Positions 11,270-21,546 of a DNA stretch of 64,000 nucleotides are shown here, one piece after another. The notes under the pieces are model-generated. The model searched no databases and was not told the origin of the DNA. It saw only the letters and a list, made by a program, of their open reading frames with translations. Position 1 is the first letter of the stretch; each line of letters starts with the position of its first letter. Both the position numbers and the translations under genes were made by a program. The DNA is from Steroidobacteraceae bacterium. Lineage in GTDB: Bacteria; Pseudomonadota; Gammaproteobacteria; Steroidobacterales; Steroidobacteraceae. The stretch is from positions 33,895 to 97,894 of the forward strand of contig JAHCAN010000008.1 of NCBI GenBank assembly GCA_019634915.1, in the 5' to 3' direction.

Positions 11270-12289
11270 TCAGTCTCCACGGTCGGCGGTCTGGGGGCTG
11301 ACCGGCTGCTCTTCTGTAGTCGTCGTGTCGGACATGTTACCGCCGCCGAGGGCGGCCTCCGCGGCGTCGGGCAGCGGCGGTGGCGTGCCGAGCTGCTCCG
11401 CCTCGTTCGCGATCTGCGCCATGTTGAGCGTGAGTTCCTCCTGACGCCCGTTGCGCATCACGCTGATGCGTGCCTCGGCCGAGCTGCCGAGCGTGCGGAA
11501 GATCTCGTTGCCGCGCGCCGGATCGTCGAGTGGCGTGCCGTTGATCGCGGTGACCAGATCGCCGGGGCGCAGGCCGAGGCGCGAGAACGCGGCCCGGTTG
11601 CGTCCGGGGTAGACGCGGTAGCCGCGCTGCTTGCCCTCGGCGAACACCGGCTGCGGACGCATCACGTCGCCGATGACGCCCGGGTCGTTGCTGATCAGCT
11701 GGCGCATGCGGTCGAGGATCTGCACGTCGGCTGCGGTCGGCAGCTGCGCGGGTATCGGTGGCGTCGCGGCGGCGGACAGCGGTGCGCTGCGCTGCTGCGG
11801 CAGCGCCAGCGATTCGAGTGCGCCGGCGCGCTCGAGCACGACGCGATCGGGATACACGGCGTGCAGCTTCGCGCCGCCCGGCACCATGTCGCCGACCAGC
11901 ACGACCTTCGCGCTCTGTGCGCTCTCGCCGAGGATCGCGATGCCGGTGGCCGGATCGGTGTTGGCGATCACGCCGGTCAGCACCAGCGCCATCGTGGTCT
12001 GCGGCACGTTGCCCGCGTCGCCGACCGGCGCGACCGCCGCCTGGCCGAACAGGTGCGCGCCGACCAGCGCGCCGATGTCGAGCCGGCGCGGGGCCGGCAG
12101 CGGCTCGTCGGCCGGCGCAACCGCGAGATCCGACCCCGCGAGGTCGGTCACGAGCACCGCGGCCTGCGTGCCGAGCGCGAGCGCGAGCACCCACGTGGCG
12201 ATCTTCGGACCGTGGCTGGCCAGCAGGCCTTTCAGGGCCTCTGGCGAGGGCAGGCCCTGCAGCACGGAGGTGGTCATCCACGCAATCAT
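11270..12289 (-). CDS. gspC: Type II secretion protein GspC
   Basis: A protein of about 339 residues linking the inner membrane platform to the secretin. It has a single N-terminal transmembrane segment ([21 protein letters not shown]), a homology region typical of GspC ([45 protein letters not shown]) and a C-terminal PDZ domain ([25 protein letters not shown]). The start is uncertain: ATG 12289 or ATG 12277, neither with a clear Shine-Dalgarno. The long upstream open frame is Arg/Pro-rich and antisense to clpS, so it is excluded. First gene of gspCDEF, divergent from clpS. Confidence 0.88.
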   Translation of the reverse strand: MIAWMTTSVLQGLPSPEALKGLLASHGPKIATWVLALALGTQAAVLVTDLAGSDLAVAPADEPLPAPRRLDIGALVGAHLFGQAAVAPVGDAGNVPQTTMALVLTGVIANTDPATGIAILGESAQSAKVVLVGDMVPGGAKLHAVYPDRVVLERAGALESLALPQQRSAPLSAAATPPIPAQLPTAADVQILDRMRQLISNDPGVIGDVMRPQPVFAEGKQRGYRVYPGRNRAAFSRLGLRPGDLVTAINGTPLDDPARGNEIFRTLGSSAEARISVMRNGRQEELTLNMAQIANEAEQLGTPPPLPDAAEAALGGGNMSDTTTTEEQPVSPQTADRGD

Positions 12290-12357
12290 ACGGGCGGGCC
12301 GCTGGCGCTCACAAGCAACTGTTTCCGCAAGGATTCGGCAGTTCGGCGCCCCCGGCC

Positions 12358-12386
12358 TTGTGTTGCCTTTCGGCGACCCATATAAA
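12358..12386 (+). promoter_or_regulatory. Sigma70-like promoter of clpS, nearly leaderless
   Basis: A -35 box TTGTGT (12358-12363), a 17-base spacer and a -10 box TATAAA (12381-12386). The expected start of transcription, 6-7 bases after the -10, is base 12392-12393, right next to the clpS ATG at 12394. The mRNA would have almost no leader. Confidence 0.55.
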
Positions 12387-12393
12387 AGGGCGG

Positions 12394-12714
12394 ATGTCCC
12401 CGCAAGAGCCCGTACAACCCGACCACGGCGTCGCCGTCGAGGAAGCCCCGCCCGAACTGAAACGTCCGCCGCTGTTTCAGGTCGTATTATTGAACGATGA
12501 TTACACGCCGATGGAGTTCGTGGTCGACGTGCTGGAGCGTTTCTTCGGCATGAACCGCCCGCAGGCGACACGGGTGATGCTGGAGGTGCACATGAAGGGC
12601 AAGGGTGTCTGCGGCGTGTTCAGCTATGAAATCGCCGAGACCAAGGTCGCGCAGGTCACGAGCTATGCGCGCGACGCCCAGCACCCGCTGATGTGCACGC
12701 TGGAGGAAGCCTGA
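12394..12714 (+). CDS. clpS: ATP-dependent Clp protease adaptor ClpS
   Basis: A 106-residue N-end-rule adaptor that binds ClpA and delivers substrates with N-terminal Leu/Phe/Tyr/Trp. Key family features are [22 protein letters not shown] with the N-degron pocket residues, the [20 protein letters not shown] segment and the C-terminal PLMCTLEEA. It is translationally coupled to clpA (ATGA at 12711-12716). The aat product encoded nearby generates N-degrons for this adaptor, a functional link that is standard for this neighbourhood. The upstream open frame extension is antisense to gspC and excluded. Confidence 0.96.
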   Translation: MSPQEPVQPDHGVAVEEAPPELKRPPLFQVVLLNDDYTPMEFVVDVLERFFGMNRPQATRVMLEVHMKGKGVCGVFSYEIAETKVAQVTSYARDAQHPLMCTLEEA

Positions 12715-14978
12715 TGCTCTCGTCCGAGCTCGAGTACTGCCTGAACGAGGCCTTTCGCGAGGCGCGCGATGCGCGCCACGAGTTCCTGACGGTCGAGCAC
12801 CTGCTGTACAGCATCCTCGACACCGCGCGCGTGCGCGAGGTACTGCGCGCCTGCGGCGCCGACCTGGCGCGGCTCAAGTCCGGGCTGCAGGAGCACGTGA
12901 TCGAATCGACGCCGCGGCTGCCCGAGGGCGATGAACGCGAAGTGCAGCCGACGCTCGGCTTCCAGCGCGTGCTGCAGCGCGCGGTCTTCCACGTGCAGTC
13001 GGGCGGCAAGAACGAGGTCGGCGTCGCGAACGTGCTGGTCGCGATCTTCAGCGAGAAGCAGAGCCATGCCGTCTATCTGCTCGAGAAGCAGGGCGTCACG
13101 CGCCTCGACGTCGTCAACTACGTCTCGCACGGCCTGTCGAAGATCGCCGAGGAGAAACCCTCGAAGGACGCGGAGGCGGCCGAAGGCGAGCGCGAGCCCG
13201 AAGGGGGCGGCGCGCTCGAGAAATACACCGTCAACCTGAACCGCAGGGCCGCCGAGGGTCGCATCGATCCGCTGATCGGCCGCCAGCTCGAGGTCGAGCG
13301 CACGATCGAGATCCTGTGCCGGCGCCGCAAGAACAACCCGCTCTACGTCGGCGAGGCCGGCGTCGGCAAGACCGCGATCGCCGAGGGGCTCGCGCGCCTG
13401 ATCGTCGAGGGCAAGGTGCCCGAGGTGCTGCGGCAGAGCACGATTTACGCGCTCGACATGGGCGCGCTGATCGCCGGCACCAAGTACCGCGGCGACTTCG
13501 AGAAGCGCCTGAAGGGCGTGATCGCCGAACTCGGCAAGGAGCCGGGCGCGATCCTGTTCATCGACGAGATCCACACCGTGATCGGCGCGGGCGCGGCCTC
13601 GGGCGGCGTGATGGATGCCTCCAACCTGATCAAGCCGGTGCTGACGAGCGGCGAGATCCGCTGCATCGGCTCGACGACCTACCAGGAATTCCGCGGCATC
13701 TTCGAGAAGGACCACGCGCTCGCGCGCCGCTTCCAGAAGATCGACGTGACCGAGCCGAGCGTTGCCGAGACGGTCGACATCCTGCGGGGTCTGAAGTCGC
13801 GCTTCGAGGAGCATCACGCGGTCAGGTATACCGACGAGGCGCTGCAGGCCGCCGCCGAGCTCGCCGCGCGGCACATCAACGAGCGCCACCTGCCCGACAA
13901 GGCGATCGACGTCGTCGACGAGGCCGGTGCGCGGCTGCGCCTGCAGCCCGCCGAGGTGCGCGAGGAGACCGTCGAGGTGCGGCACATCGAGGACGTGGTC
14001 GCGCGCATCGCGCGCATCCCGGCGAAGAACGTCTCGACCACCGACCGCGAGGTGCTGCGCAACCTCGAGCGCAACCTGAAGCTCGTGATCTTCGGCCAGG
14101 ACCCGGCGATCGAATCGCTCGCCGCGGCGATCAAGATGGGCCGCTCCGGCCTCGGCGACCAGCGCAAGCCGACCGGCAGCTTCCTGTTCGCCGGCCCGAC
14201 CGGTGTCGGCAAGACCGAGGTCACGCGCCAGCTCGCGATCGCGCTCGGCGTCGAGTTCGTGCGCTTCGACATGTCGGAATACATGGAGCGGCACACCGTC
14301 TCGCGCCTGATCGGCGCGCCGCCGGGCTACGTCGGCTTCGACCAGGGCGGCCTGCTGACCGAGGCGATCTCGAAGCAGCCGCACTGCGTGCTGCTGCTCG
14401 ACGAGATCGAGAAGGCGCACCCGGACGTGTTCAACCTGCTGCTGCAGGTCATGGACCACGGCACGCTGACCGACAACAACGGCCGCAAGGCGGATTTCCG
14501 CCACGTCACGATCGTGATGACGACCAACGCCGGCGCGCAGGAGATGAGCCGGCCGTCGATCGGTTTCACGCAGCAGGACAATGCGAGCGACGGCATGGAG
14601 GCGGTGCGGCGGCTGTTTTCACCGGAGTTCCGCAACCGGCTCGATGCGATCATCCAGTTCGCGCCGCTCGATGCGCCGACGATCGCGCGCGTGGTCGAGA
14701 AGATGCTGGTCGAGGTCGAGGCGCAGCTCGAGCAGAAGCAGGTGATCCTGACGATCGACGACGCGGCGCGCGGCTGGATCGCGCGCAAGGGCTACGACCC
14801 GAAGATGGGCGCGCGGCCGATGGCGCGGGTGATCCAGGAGCACATCAAGCGGCCGCTCGCCGAGGAGCTGCTGTTCGGCAAACTCGCGAACGGCGGCCAG
14901 GTGCTGGTCACGCTCGCCGCCGGCGGCGAGGAGCTCGAGATCGATTGTCAGCCGGCCGCGGACACGGTGCCGGCGTAG
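12714..14978 (+). CDS. clpA: Clp protease ATPase subunit ClpA
   Basis: A 754-residue AAA+ unfoldase that feeds substrates into ClpP. Domains are the N-domain with two Clp-N repeats (residues 1-140), D1 with Walker A GEAGVGKT (213-220), and D2 with Walker A GPTGVGKT (494-501). The ClpP-docking loop is IGF (616-618, in RPSIGFTQQDN). The start ATG 12714 overlaps the clpS stop; an ATG 21 bases upstream lies within clpS and is unlikely. Length matches E. coli ClpA. A clpP gene is not in the window. Confidence 0.97.
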   Translation: MLSSELEYCLNEAFREARDARHEFLTVEHLLYSILDTARVREVLRACGADLARLKSGLQEHVIESTPRLPEGDEREVQPTLGFQRVLQRAVFHVQSGGKNEVGVANVLVAIFSEKQSHAVYLLEKQGVTRLDVVNYVSHGLSKIAEEKPSKDAEAAEGEREPEGGGALEKYTVNLNRRAAEGRIDPLIGRQLEVERTIEILCRRRKNNPLYVGEAGVGKTAIAEGLARLIVEGKVPEVLRQSTIYALDMGALIAGTKYRGDFEKRLKGVIAELGKEPGAILFIDEIHTVIGAGAASGGVMDASNLIKPVLTSGEIRCIGSTTYQEFRGIFEKDHALARRFQKIDVTEPSVAETVDILRGLKSRFEEHHAVRYTDEALQAAAELAARHINERHLPDKAIDVVDEAGARLRLQPAEVREETVEVRHIEDVVARIARIPAKNVSTTDREVLRNLERNLKLVIFGQDPAIESLAAAIKMGRSGLGDQRKPTGSFLFAGPTGVGKTEVTRQLAIALGVEFVRFDMSEYMERHTVSRLIGAPPGYVGFDQGGLLTEAISKQPHCVLLLDEIEKAHPDVFNLLLQVMDHGTLTDNNGRKADFRHVTIVMTTNAGAQEMSRPSIGFTQQDNASDGMEAVRRLFSPEFRNRLDAIIQFAPLDAPTIARVVEKMLVEVEAQLEQKQVILTIDDAARGWIARKGYDPKMGARPMARVIQEHIKRPLAEELLFGKLANGGQVLVTLAAGGEELEIDCQPAADTVPA

Positions 14979-14998
14979 GGCCCGCGCGGCCGCGCGGA

Positions 14999-15217
14999 TC
15001 AGCGGCCGCGGTAGACGATCCGGCCCTTGCTGAGGTCGTACGGCGTGAGTTCGACTGTGACCTGGTCGCCGGTGAGGATGCGGATGTAGTTCTTGCGCAT
15101 CTTGCCGGAGATGTGCGCGGTCACGACATGGCCGTTCTTCAGCTGAACCCTGAAAGTGGTGTTCGGCAAAGTCTCGATGACTTCGCCTTCCATCTGTATG
15201 GCGTCTTCTTTGGACAT
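14999..15217 (-). CDS. infA: Translation initiation factor IF-1
   Basis: A 72-residue OB-fold protein that binds the ribosomal A site during initiation. The sequence ([48 protein letters not shown]) is nearly the universal bacterial IF-1. It is convergent with clpA, whose stop lies 20 bases away. Pseudomonas-type genomes often have a bpt/ate1 gene between infA and aat, and that gene is absent here: aat ends 46 bases upstream of this start. Confidence 0.98.
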   Translation of the reverse strand: MSKEDAIQMEGEVIETLPNTTFRVQLKNGHVVTAHISGKMRKNYIRILTGDQVTVELTPYDLSKGRIVYRGR

Positions 15218-15262
15218 GCATCTTCCGTTACGAGGCGCGCGGATTCTGCATAAAGCAGCCGC

Positions 15263-15949
15263 TCAGGTCCAGTGTTCCGGCCGCTCGGCCGTGCCGAGCT
15301 GCCCGAGCAGCGCCGTGAATTGCGCCCTCGGCAGTGGCTCGCTGCCGAGGCTGCGCAGATGCGGCGAGGCCAGCTGGCAGTCGATCAGGCCGATGCCGCG
15401 GGCGGGCGCCGAGTCGGCCAGCGCGGCGAGGGCGACCTTCGACGCGTCGCGTTCGCGCGAGAACATCGACTCGCCGAAGAACAGCGCGCCGAGCGCGACA
15501 CCGTAGCAGCCGCCGGCCAGCGCGCCGCCGCGGCGCACCTCGATGCTGTGCGCATGGCCGAGCGCGTGCAGCGTCACGTAGGCCGCGCGCATCTCTCGCG
15601 TGATCCAGGTGCCGCCCGTGCCCCGGGGCGCGGCGCAGCCGTCGATCACGGCCTCGAAGTCACTGTCGAAACTGACTGTAAACCCTCGATTACGAATGGC
15701 TTTCGACAGGCTTCTGCTGCGGCGGAATCTGTCCGGGAACAGCACCTCGCGGGGATCGGGTGCCCACCACAGGATCGGCTGGCCCGGCGAGTACCACGGA
15801 AAGATGCCGCGGCGGTAGGCGCCCAGCAGCCGCGCGGGACTCAGGTCGCCGCCGGCGGCGAGCAGGCCCGGCGGCTCGTCGAGCGCGTGCTCGGGGTCCG
15901 GAAAGCCGTCCGGGTCCTCGGCCGGCGAGAGCCAGGTGATGCGCTTCAT
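15263..15949 (-). CDS. aat: Leucyl/phenylalanyl-tRNA--protein transferase
   Basis: A 228-residue N-end-rule enzyme that transfers Leu/Phe from aminoacyl-tRNA to N-terminal Lys/Arg of proteins, creating substrates for ClpS/ClpAP. Family motifs include FPDPEHALDEPPGLLAAGGDLSP, YRRGIFPWYSPGQPILWWAPDPRE, GGCYGVALGALFFGESMFS and LIDCQLASPHLRSLG. The start ATG 15949 overlaps the stop of the upstream gene by ATGA, and a much longer open frame upstream is antisense-like Arg-rich sequence. Likely co-transcribed with the acyltransferase and trxB. Confidence 0.96.
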   Translation of the reverse strand: MKRITWLSPAEDPDGFPDPEHALDEPPGLLAAGGDLSPARLLGAYRRGIFPWYSPGQPILWWAPDPREVLFPDRFRRSRSLSKAIRNRGFTVSFDSDFEAVIDGCAAPRGTGGTWITREMRAAYVTLHALGHAHSIEVRRGGALAGGCYGVALGALFFGESMFSRERDASKVALAALADSAPARGIGLIDCQLASPHLRSLGSEPLPRAQFTALLGQLGTAERPEHWT

Positions 15950-17097
15950 CGGCGCGCGGCCCGGCGGGCCTCCCGGAACGGCACGTGCGTGCGCACTTCG
16001 GCCGCGTATTCGTCGACCGCGCGCGCCTCGCGCGCGAGGTAGCCGCGGATCGCGGCCCGGAAGCGCGGATCGGCGATGTAATGTGCCGAGCGGGTCAGCG
16101 TCGGCTCGAAGCCGCGCGCGACCTTGTGCTCGCCCTGCGTGCCCGGTTCGAAGCGCGCGAGGCCCGCCTCGATGCAGTACTCGATGCCCTGGTGGTAGCA
16201 GGTCTCGAAATGCAGGCTGTGGAAGTCGGCCGCGGCGCCCCAGTAACGGCCGTAGAGCGTGTCGCGCGAACGGAAGAACACCGCGCAGGCGACCAGCGTG
16301 TCCTGCCACAGCGCGGCCTTGACGAGCAAGGCGTCGCCGAGTTCACGGGCGGCATGCGTGAAGAATTCGCGCGAGAGATAGGGCAGGTGGCCGTGGCGCA
16401 GGAAGGTATCCCGGTGCAGCGCGTACACCGCATCGAGACGCCGCGCGTCGAGTGCCGCGCCGCTCCAGGTCTCGAAGCGGATGCCCATCTCGGTGACGCG
16501 CCGGCGCTCGCGACGCGCCTTCTTGCGCTTCTCGGCCGTGAAGCTCGCCAGATAGTCGTCGAACGAGTCGTAGCCGCGGTTGTGCCAGTGGAACTGGCAG
16601 TCGCGGCGCGCGAGCCAGCCGGCGGCATCGAGCGCGGTGACGTCCGCGGGATCGGCGAACAGGACGTGTACCGACGAGGCGCCGCGCTCGGTCGCGAGCG
16701 CTTCGAGGCGCTCGATCAGCGCGCGTGCGACCTGCGCGCGATCGAGGTCGGCGCGCACGAGCAGGCGCGGCCCGGTCGCCGGCGTGAAGGGCACTGCGAC
16801 GACCAGCTTCGGGTAGTAGTCGAGGCCGGCGCGCGCATAGGCCTGTGCCCATGCGAAGTCGAAGACGAATTCGCCGTAGGAATGCTGCTTCAGCCAGACC
16901 GGCGCCGCGGCCGCGAGGCCCCGCTCATCGCTCAGCAGCAGCGGGGCGCTTTCCCAGCCGCTGTCGCCGCCGACGCAGCCGGTCTCCTCGAGGCCGCGCA
17001 GGAAGGCATGGCGCAGGAACGGCGTGTCGTCCGGTACGAGCGCGTCCCAATCGCCTGCTGCGATGTCCCCGAAGCCCGCGCCGATCCGGCTGTCCAT
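15946..17097 (-). CDS. COG3146/DUF482 FemAB-like N-acyltransferase
   Basis: A 383-residue protein of the peptidogalycan-biosynthesis-like family (COG3146, GNAT/FemAB-like fold). Typical segments are HAFLRGLEETGCVG, VWLKQHSYGEFVFDFAWA, FHWHNRGYDSFDDYLASFTAEKRKKARRER and HFETCYHQGIEYCIEAGLARFEPGTQGEHK. The biochemical activity of the family is not settled; acyl transfer is an inference from the fold. It lies between aat and trxB with a 4-base overlap to aat and 7 bases from the trxB stop, so it is in one minus-strand transcription unit. The start ATG 17097 is the first that avoids overlapping trxB. Confidence 0.85.
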   Translation of the reverse strand: MDSRIGAGFGDIAAGDWDALVPDDTPFLRHAFLRGLEETGCVGGDSGWESAPLLLSDERGLAAAAPVWLKQHSYGEFVFDFAWAQAYARAGLDYYPKLVVAVPFTPATGPRLLVRADLDRAQVARALIERLEALATERGASSVHVLFADPADVTALDAAGWLARRDCQFHWHNRGYDSFDDYLASFTAEKRKKARRERRRVTEMGIRFETWSGAALDARRLDAVYALHRDTFLRHGHLPYLSREFFTHAARELGDALLVKAALWQDTLVACAVFFRSRDTLYGRYWGAAADFHSLHFETCYHQGIEYCIEAGLARFEPGTQGEHKVARGFEPTLTRSAHYIADPRFRAAIRGYLAREARAVDEYAAEVRTHVPFREARRAARR

Positions 17098-17104
17098 CAG
17101 GGCG

Positions 17105-18149
<1,045 letters not shown>

Positions 18150-18186
18150 AACCCCGTACAGCTGGATACTCGTCAGGATTCTTGAT

Positions 18187-20505
18187 TTGGCCGATGCGCG
18201 CACTTCCCGCGAGCCCGCTCGCTTTTCCGCTGCCGTCTCGCGGGGCCTGCGCGAGAGTGCCGTCATCGTCGTCGCCGCGCTCGCGCTCGTGCTGCTGACG
18301 GCGCTGCTGTCCTACAGCCCGTCCGATCCGGGCTTTTCGTACACCGGCAGTTCGGGCGCCGTGCAGAACCGCATCGGCCCGTTCGGCGCCTGGCTCGCCG
18401 ACATGCTGTTCTTCCTGTTCGGGCGCCCGGCGTTCCTGTTTCCGCTGATGCTCGCGTTCGCGAGCATCGGGCTGCACCGCGCGCGCGGCAGCGAGCCCTC
18501 GCCGTCGCGCGCGAATGCGGCCGTGCGCGTGTGCGGATTCCTGCTCGTGCTGGTGACGAGCTGCGCGCTCGCGACGCTGCACTGGGCGCCGCATTCGATG
18601 CCGCAGTCCGCGGGCGGCGTGGTCGGCAGCATGGCCGGCGGCGGTCTCGGCGCCGCGCTCGGCTTTCTCGGTGCGACGCTCGCGCTGCTCGCGGGCTTCA
18701 TGGCCGGCGTATCGCTCGCGTTCGGCGTGTCGTGGTTCGCGATCATGGACTCGATCGGCGCGCTGTGCTGGCGGGTGATCGGCTGGATCCGCGCCTCGAG
18801 CGCGACGGCGCGCGATGCGGCGGAAGGGCGCGAGCGCCGGCAGGCGCGCCGCGAGACGATCGAGATCGACCAGAAGAAGGCGGCGACCCGCGTCAAGCCG
18901 CGCATCGAGCAGCCGCCGCCGCGGGTCGAGAAGAGCGAGCGCGTCGAGAAGGAACGGCAGGTGCCGCTGTTCGAATCAGCGAAGGCCGGCGAGCGCCCGC
19001 CGCTGTCGCTGCTCGACGATCCGCCGCGGCAGGAGCAGTCGTATTCGCCCGAAGCGCTCGAGGCGATGTCGCGCCTCGTGGAGCTGAAGCTGAAGGATTT
19101 CGGCGTCGAGGTCGAGGTGGTCGCGGTGCAGCCGGGCCCGGTCGTCACGCGCTTCGAGCTGCGGCCGGCGCCGGGCGTCAAGGTGAGCCAGATCTCGAGC
19201 CTCGCGAAAGATCTCTCGCGCGCGCTGTCGGCGATCAGCGTGCGCGTGGTCGAGGTGATCCCGGGCAAGTCGGTCATGGGGCTAGAGATCCCGAACGAGA
19301 AGCGCGAGCTGGTCACGCTCGGCGAGATCATCAAGTCGAAGGCTTATGACGAGCTCGCCTCGCCGGTGACGCTCGCGCTCGGCAAGGACATCGGCGGCCA
19401 GGCGGTCGTCGCCGACCTGGCGCGCATGCCGCACCTGCTGATCGCCGGCACGACCGGCTCGGGCAAGTCGGTCGCGATCAATGCGATGGTGCTGTCGCTG
19501 CTCTACAAGTCGACCGCCGAGCAGGTGCGGCTCGTGATGATCGACCCGAAGATGCTCGAGCTGTCGGTGTACGAGGGCATACCGCATCTGCTCGCGCCGG
19601 TGGTCACCGACATGAAGCAGGCCGCGAACGCGCTGCGCTGGTCGGTCGCCGAGATGGAACGCCGCTACCAGCTGATGGCGGCGCTCGGCGTGCGCAACAT
19701 CGCCGGCTTCAACAAGCGTGTGAGGGACGCGACCGACGCGGGCAAGCCGATCCGCGATCCGGTGATGACGGCGAAGGCCGCGAACGATCCGACGATCGAC
19801 CAGAGCCAGATCCAGGACCTCGTGCCGCTGCCGTACATCGTCGTGATCATCGACGAGCTGGCCGACCTGATGCTGATCGTCGGCAAGAAGGTCGAGGAGC
19901 TGATCACGCGGCTCGCGCAAAAAGCGCGCGCGTCCGGCATCCATCTGGTGCTGGCGACGCAGCGGCCCTCGGTCGACGTGATCACCGGCCTGATCAAGGC
20001 GAACATTCCGTCGCGCATCGCCTTCCAGGTCTCGGCCAAGGTGGATTCGCGCACGATCCTGGACCAGGGCGGCGCCGAGTCGCTGCTCGGCCACGGCGAC
20101 ATGCTCTATCTGCCGACCGGCACGTCGGTACCGACGCGCGTGCACGGCGCGTTCGTGTCGGATCAGGAAGTGCAGCGCGTCGTCGAGGCGCTCAAGCGCA
20201 ATGCGGCGCCGGTCTATATCGACGAAGTGCTGTCGGGGCCGGGCACGCCGATTCCGGGCCTCAGCGGCGAGGACGGCGAAGAGGGCGGCACCGCCGATGT
20301 GGAAGCCGACCCGCTGTACGACGAAGCGGTCAAGATCGTCACGACCGAGCGCAAGCCCTCGATTTCGTACGTGCAGCGACGCCTGAAGATCGGCTACAAC
20401 CGCGCGGCCCGGTTGCTCGAGGCGATGGAAGCGGCCGGCATCGTCGGGCCGCTGCAGTCGAACGGCTCCCGTGAAGTACTGGCGCCGGCGCCACCGGAGG
20501 ACTGA
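18187..20505 (+). CDS. ftsK: DNA translocase FtsK
   Basis: A 772-residue divisome DNA pump that aligns dif sites and activates XerCD. Four or more transmembrane segments fill residues 20-185, followed by a short charged linker (about 200-285), the alpha/beta motor with Walker A GTTGSGKS (421-428) and Walker [13 protein letters not shown], and a C-terminal gamma winged helix ([21 protein letters not shown]). The linker is much shorter than in E. coli FtsK, as in many gammaproteobacteria. Start TTG 18187 is supported by AGGA eight bases upstream. It overlaps lolA by 1 base and heads ftsK-lolA-vanZ-like-rarA-serS. Confidence 0.96.
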   Translation: MADARTSREPARFSAAVSRGLRESAVIVVAALALVLLTALLSYSPSDPGFSYTGSSGAVQNRIGPFGAWLADMLFFLFGRPAFLFPLMLAFASIGLHRARGSEPSPSRANAAVRVCGFLLVLVTSCALATLHWAPHSMPQSAGGVVGSMAGGGLGAALGFLGATLALLAGFMAGVSLAFGVSWFAIMDSIGALCWRVIGWIRASSATARDAAEGRERRQARRETIEIDQKKAATRVKPRIEQPPPRVEKSERVEKERQVPLFESAKAGERPPLSLLDDPPRQEQSYSPEALEAMSRLVELKLKDFGVEVEVVAVQPGPVVTRFELRPAPGVKVSQISSLAKDLSRALSAISVRVVEVIPGKSVMGLEIPNEKRELVTLGEIIKSKAYDELASPVTLALGKDIGGQAVVADLARMPHLLIAGTTGSGKSVAINAMVLSLLYKSTAEQVRLVMIDPKMLELSVYEGIPHLLAPVVTDMKQAANALRWSVAEMERRYQLMAALGVRNIAGFNKRVRDATDAGKPIRDPVMTAKAANDPTIDQSQIQDLVPLPYIVVIIDELADLMLIVGKKVEELITRLAQKARASGIHLVLATQRPSVDVITGLIKANIPSRIAFQVSAKVDSRTILDQGGAESLLGHGDMLYLPTGTSVPTRVHGAFVSDQEVQRVVEALKRNAAPVYIDEVLSGPGTPIPGLSGEDGEEGGTADVEADPLYDEAVKIVTTERKPSISYVQRRLKIGYNRAARLLEAMEAAGIVGPLQSNGSREVLAPAPPED

Positions 20506-21140
20506 TGACACGCCTGCTCGTCGCGTTCGCGGGCATTCTGCTCGCGCTGCCGGCCTTCGCTGCCGCGCCCACGCCGCTCGATCGTTACCTCGATGCGTTG
20601 ACGAGCCTGCGCGCCGAGTTCGTACAGCGCGTCGTCGACAGTCGCGGCGTCACCGTGCAGGAAGGCGAGGGCAGCCTGCTGGTCCAGCGTCCCGGGCGCT
20701 TCCGCTGGGAAGTGCGGCCCGCGGGGGCGGGAACCGATGGTGGCCAGTTGCTCGTCGCCGACGGCCGCAACCTGTGGTTCTACGATCGCGATCTCGCGCA
20801 GGTCACGGTCAAGCCCGCCGATTCCTCGCTGACCGCGACGCCGGCGATGCTGCTGTCGGGCAGCGGTGACCTGCACGCGGCGTTCGACGTGCGGGCCCTG
20901 CCGCGCGCCGGCGGCCTCGACTGGGTGCGCGTGACACCGCGCGCGGGCGACGCCGATTTCCGCCAGGCGAAACTCGGCTTCGCCGGGCTCGAGCTGCGGC
21001 GCATGGAGGTCGAGGACAAGCTCGGCCAGACGGCCACGCTGATCTTCAGCCGCATCCAGCGCAATGCGCCGGTGGCTCCGGCCGAACTCGAGTTCACGCT
21101 GCCGCCGGGGGCCGACCTGATCGGCACGCCGGTCGATTGA
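20505..21140 (+). CDS. lolA: Outer-membrane lipoprotein carrier protein LolA
   Basis: A 211-residue periplasmic chaperone that ferries lipoproteins from LolCDE to LolB. It starts with a cleavable signal peptide (LLVAFAGILLALPAFAAA), then LDRYLDALTSLRAEFVQRVVD, EGEGSLLVQRPGRFRWE and ADGRNLWFYDRDLAQVTV, all typical of LolA. ATG 20505 overlaps the ftsK stop; its 3' end overlaps the next gene by TTGA. Position after ftsK is conserved in gammaproteobacteria. Confidence 0.94.
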   Translation: MTRLLVAFAGILLALPAFAAAPTPLDRYLDALTSLRAEFVQRVVDSRGVTVQEGEGSLLVQRPGRFRWEVRPAGAGTDGGQLLVADGRNLWFYDRDLAQVTVKPADSSLTATPAMLLSGSGDLHAAFDVRALPRAGGLDWVRVTPRAGDADFRQAKLGFAGLELRRMEVEDKLGQTATLIFSRIQRNAPVAPAELEFTLPPGADLIGTPVD

Positions 21141-21544
21141 ACATCGTGCAGCCGTTGCGCTACCGGTCCTGGTGGATCGCTGGCGGGGTCGCGATGGCCC
21201 TGATGGTCATCACGCTGTCGCTGCTGCCGGCGGCCGATCTGCCGAGCGTGCAGCTGTGGGACAAGTTCGAGCACGCGCTCGCCTACTTCGCGCTGGCCGC
21301 CTGGTTCGGCGGTGTCGCGCGGCCGCAGCGCTATCTGCGCGTCGCGCTCGCGCTGGTCGCGCTTGGCATCGCGGTCGAGCTCGCACAGGGGGTGATGGGC
21401 GTCGGGCGCACGAGCGATCTGCATGACGTGTACGCGAACGCGGTCGGCATCGCGCTCGGCCTGCTGGTCGCGCTGCTCGGCGTGAGCGGCTGGATGCGCG
21501 GTGTCGAGCGCCTGTGCGGCGTCGCGCTGCCGGCCGCCGACTGA
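21137..21544 (+). CDS. VanZ-like integral membrane protein
   Basis: A 135-residue protein with four predicted membrane segments (near residues 13-32, 48-62, 68-87 and 100-120) and the VanZ-like pattern [17 protein letters not shown] and [16 protein letters not shown]. Function of chromosomal VanZ-like proteins outside glycopeptide resistance clusters is unknown. The start is TTG 21137, overlapping the lolA stop; no closer ATG retains the first membrane segment. Part of the ftsK-serS transcription unit by spacing. Confidence 0.8.
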   Translation: MNIVQPLRYRSWWIAGGVAMALMVITLSLLPAADLPSVQLWDKFEHALAYFALAAWFGGVARPQRYLRVALALVALGIAVELAQGVMGVGRTSDLHDVYANAVGIALGLLVALLGVSGWMRGVERLCGVALPAAD

Positions 21545-21546
21545 CC

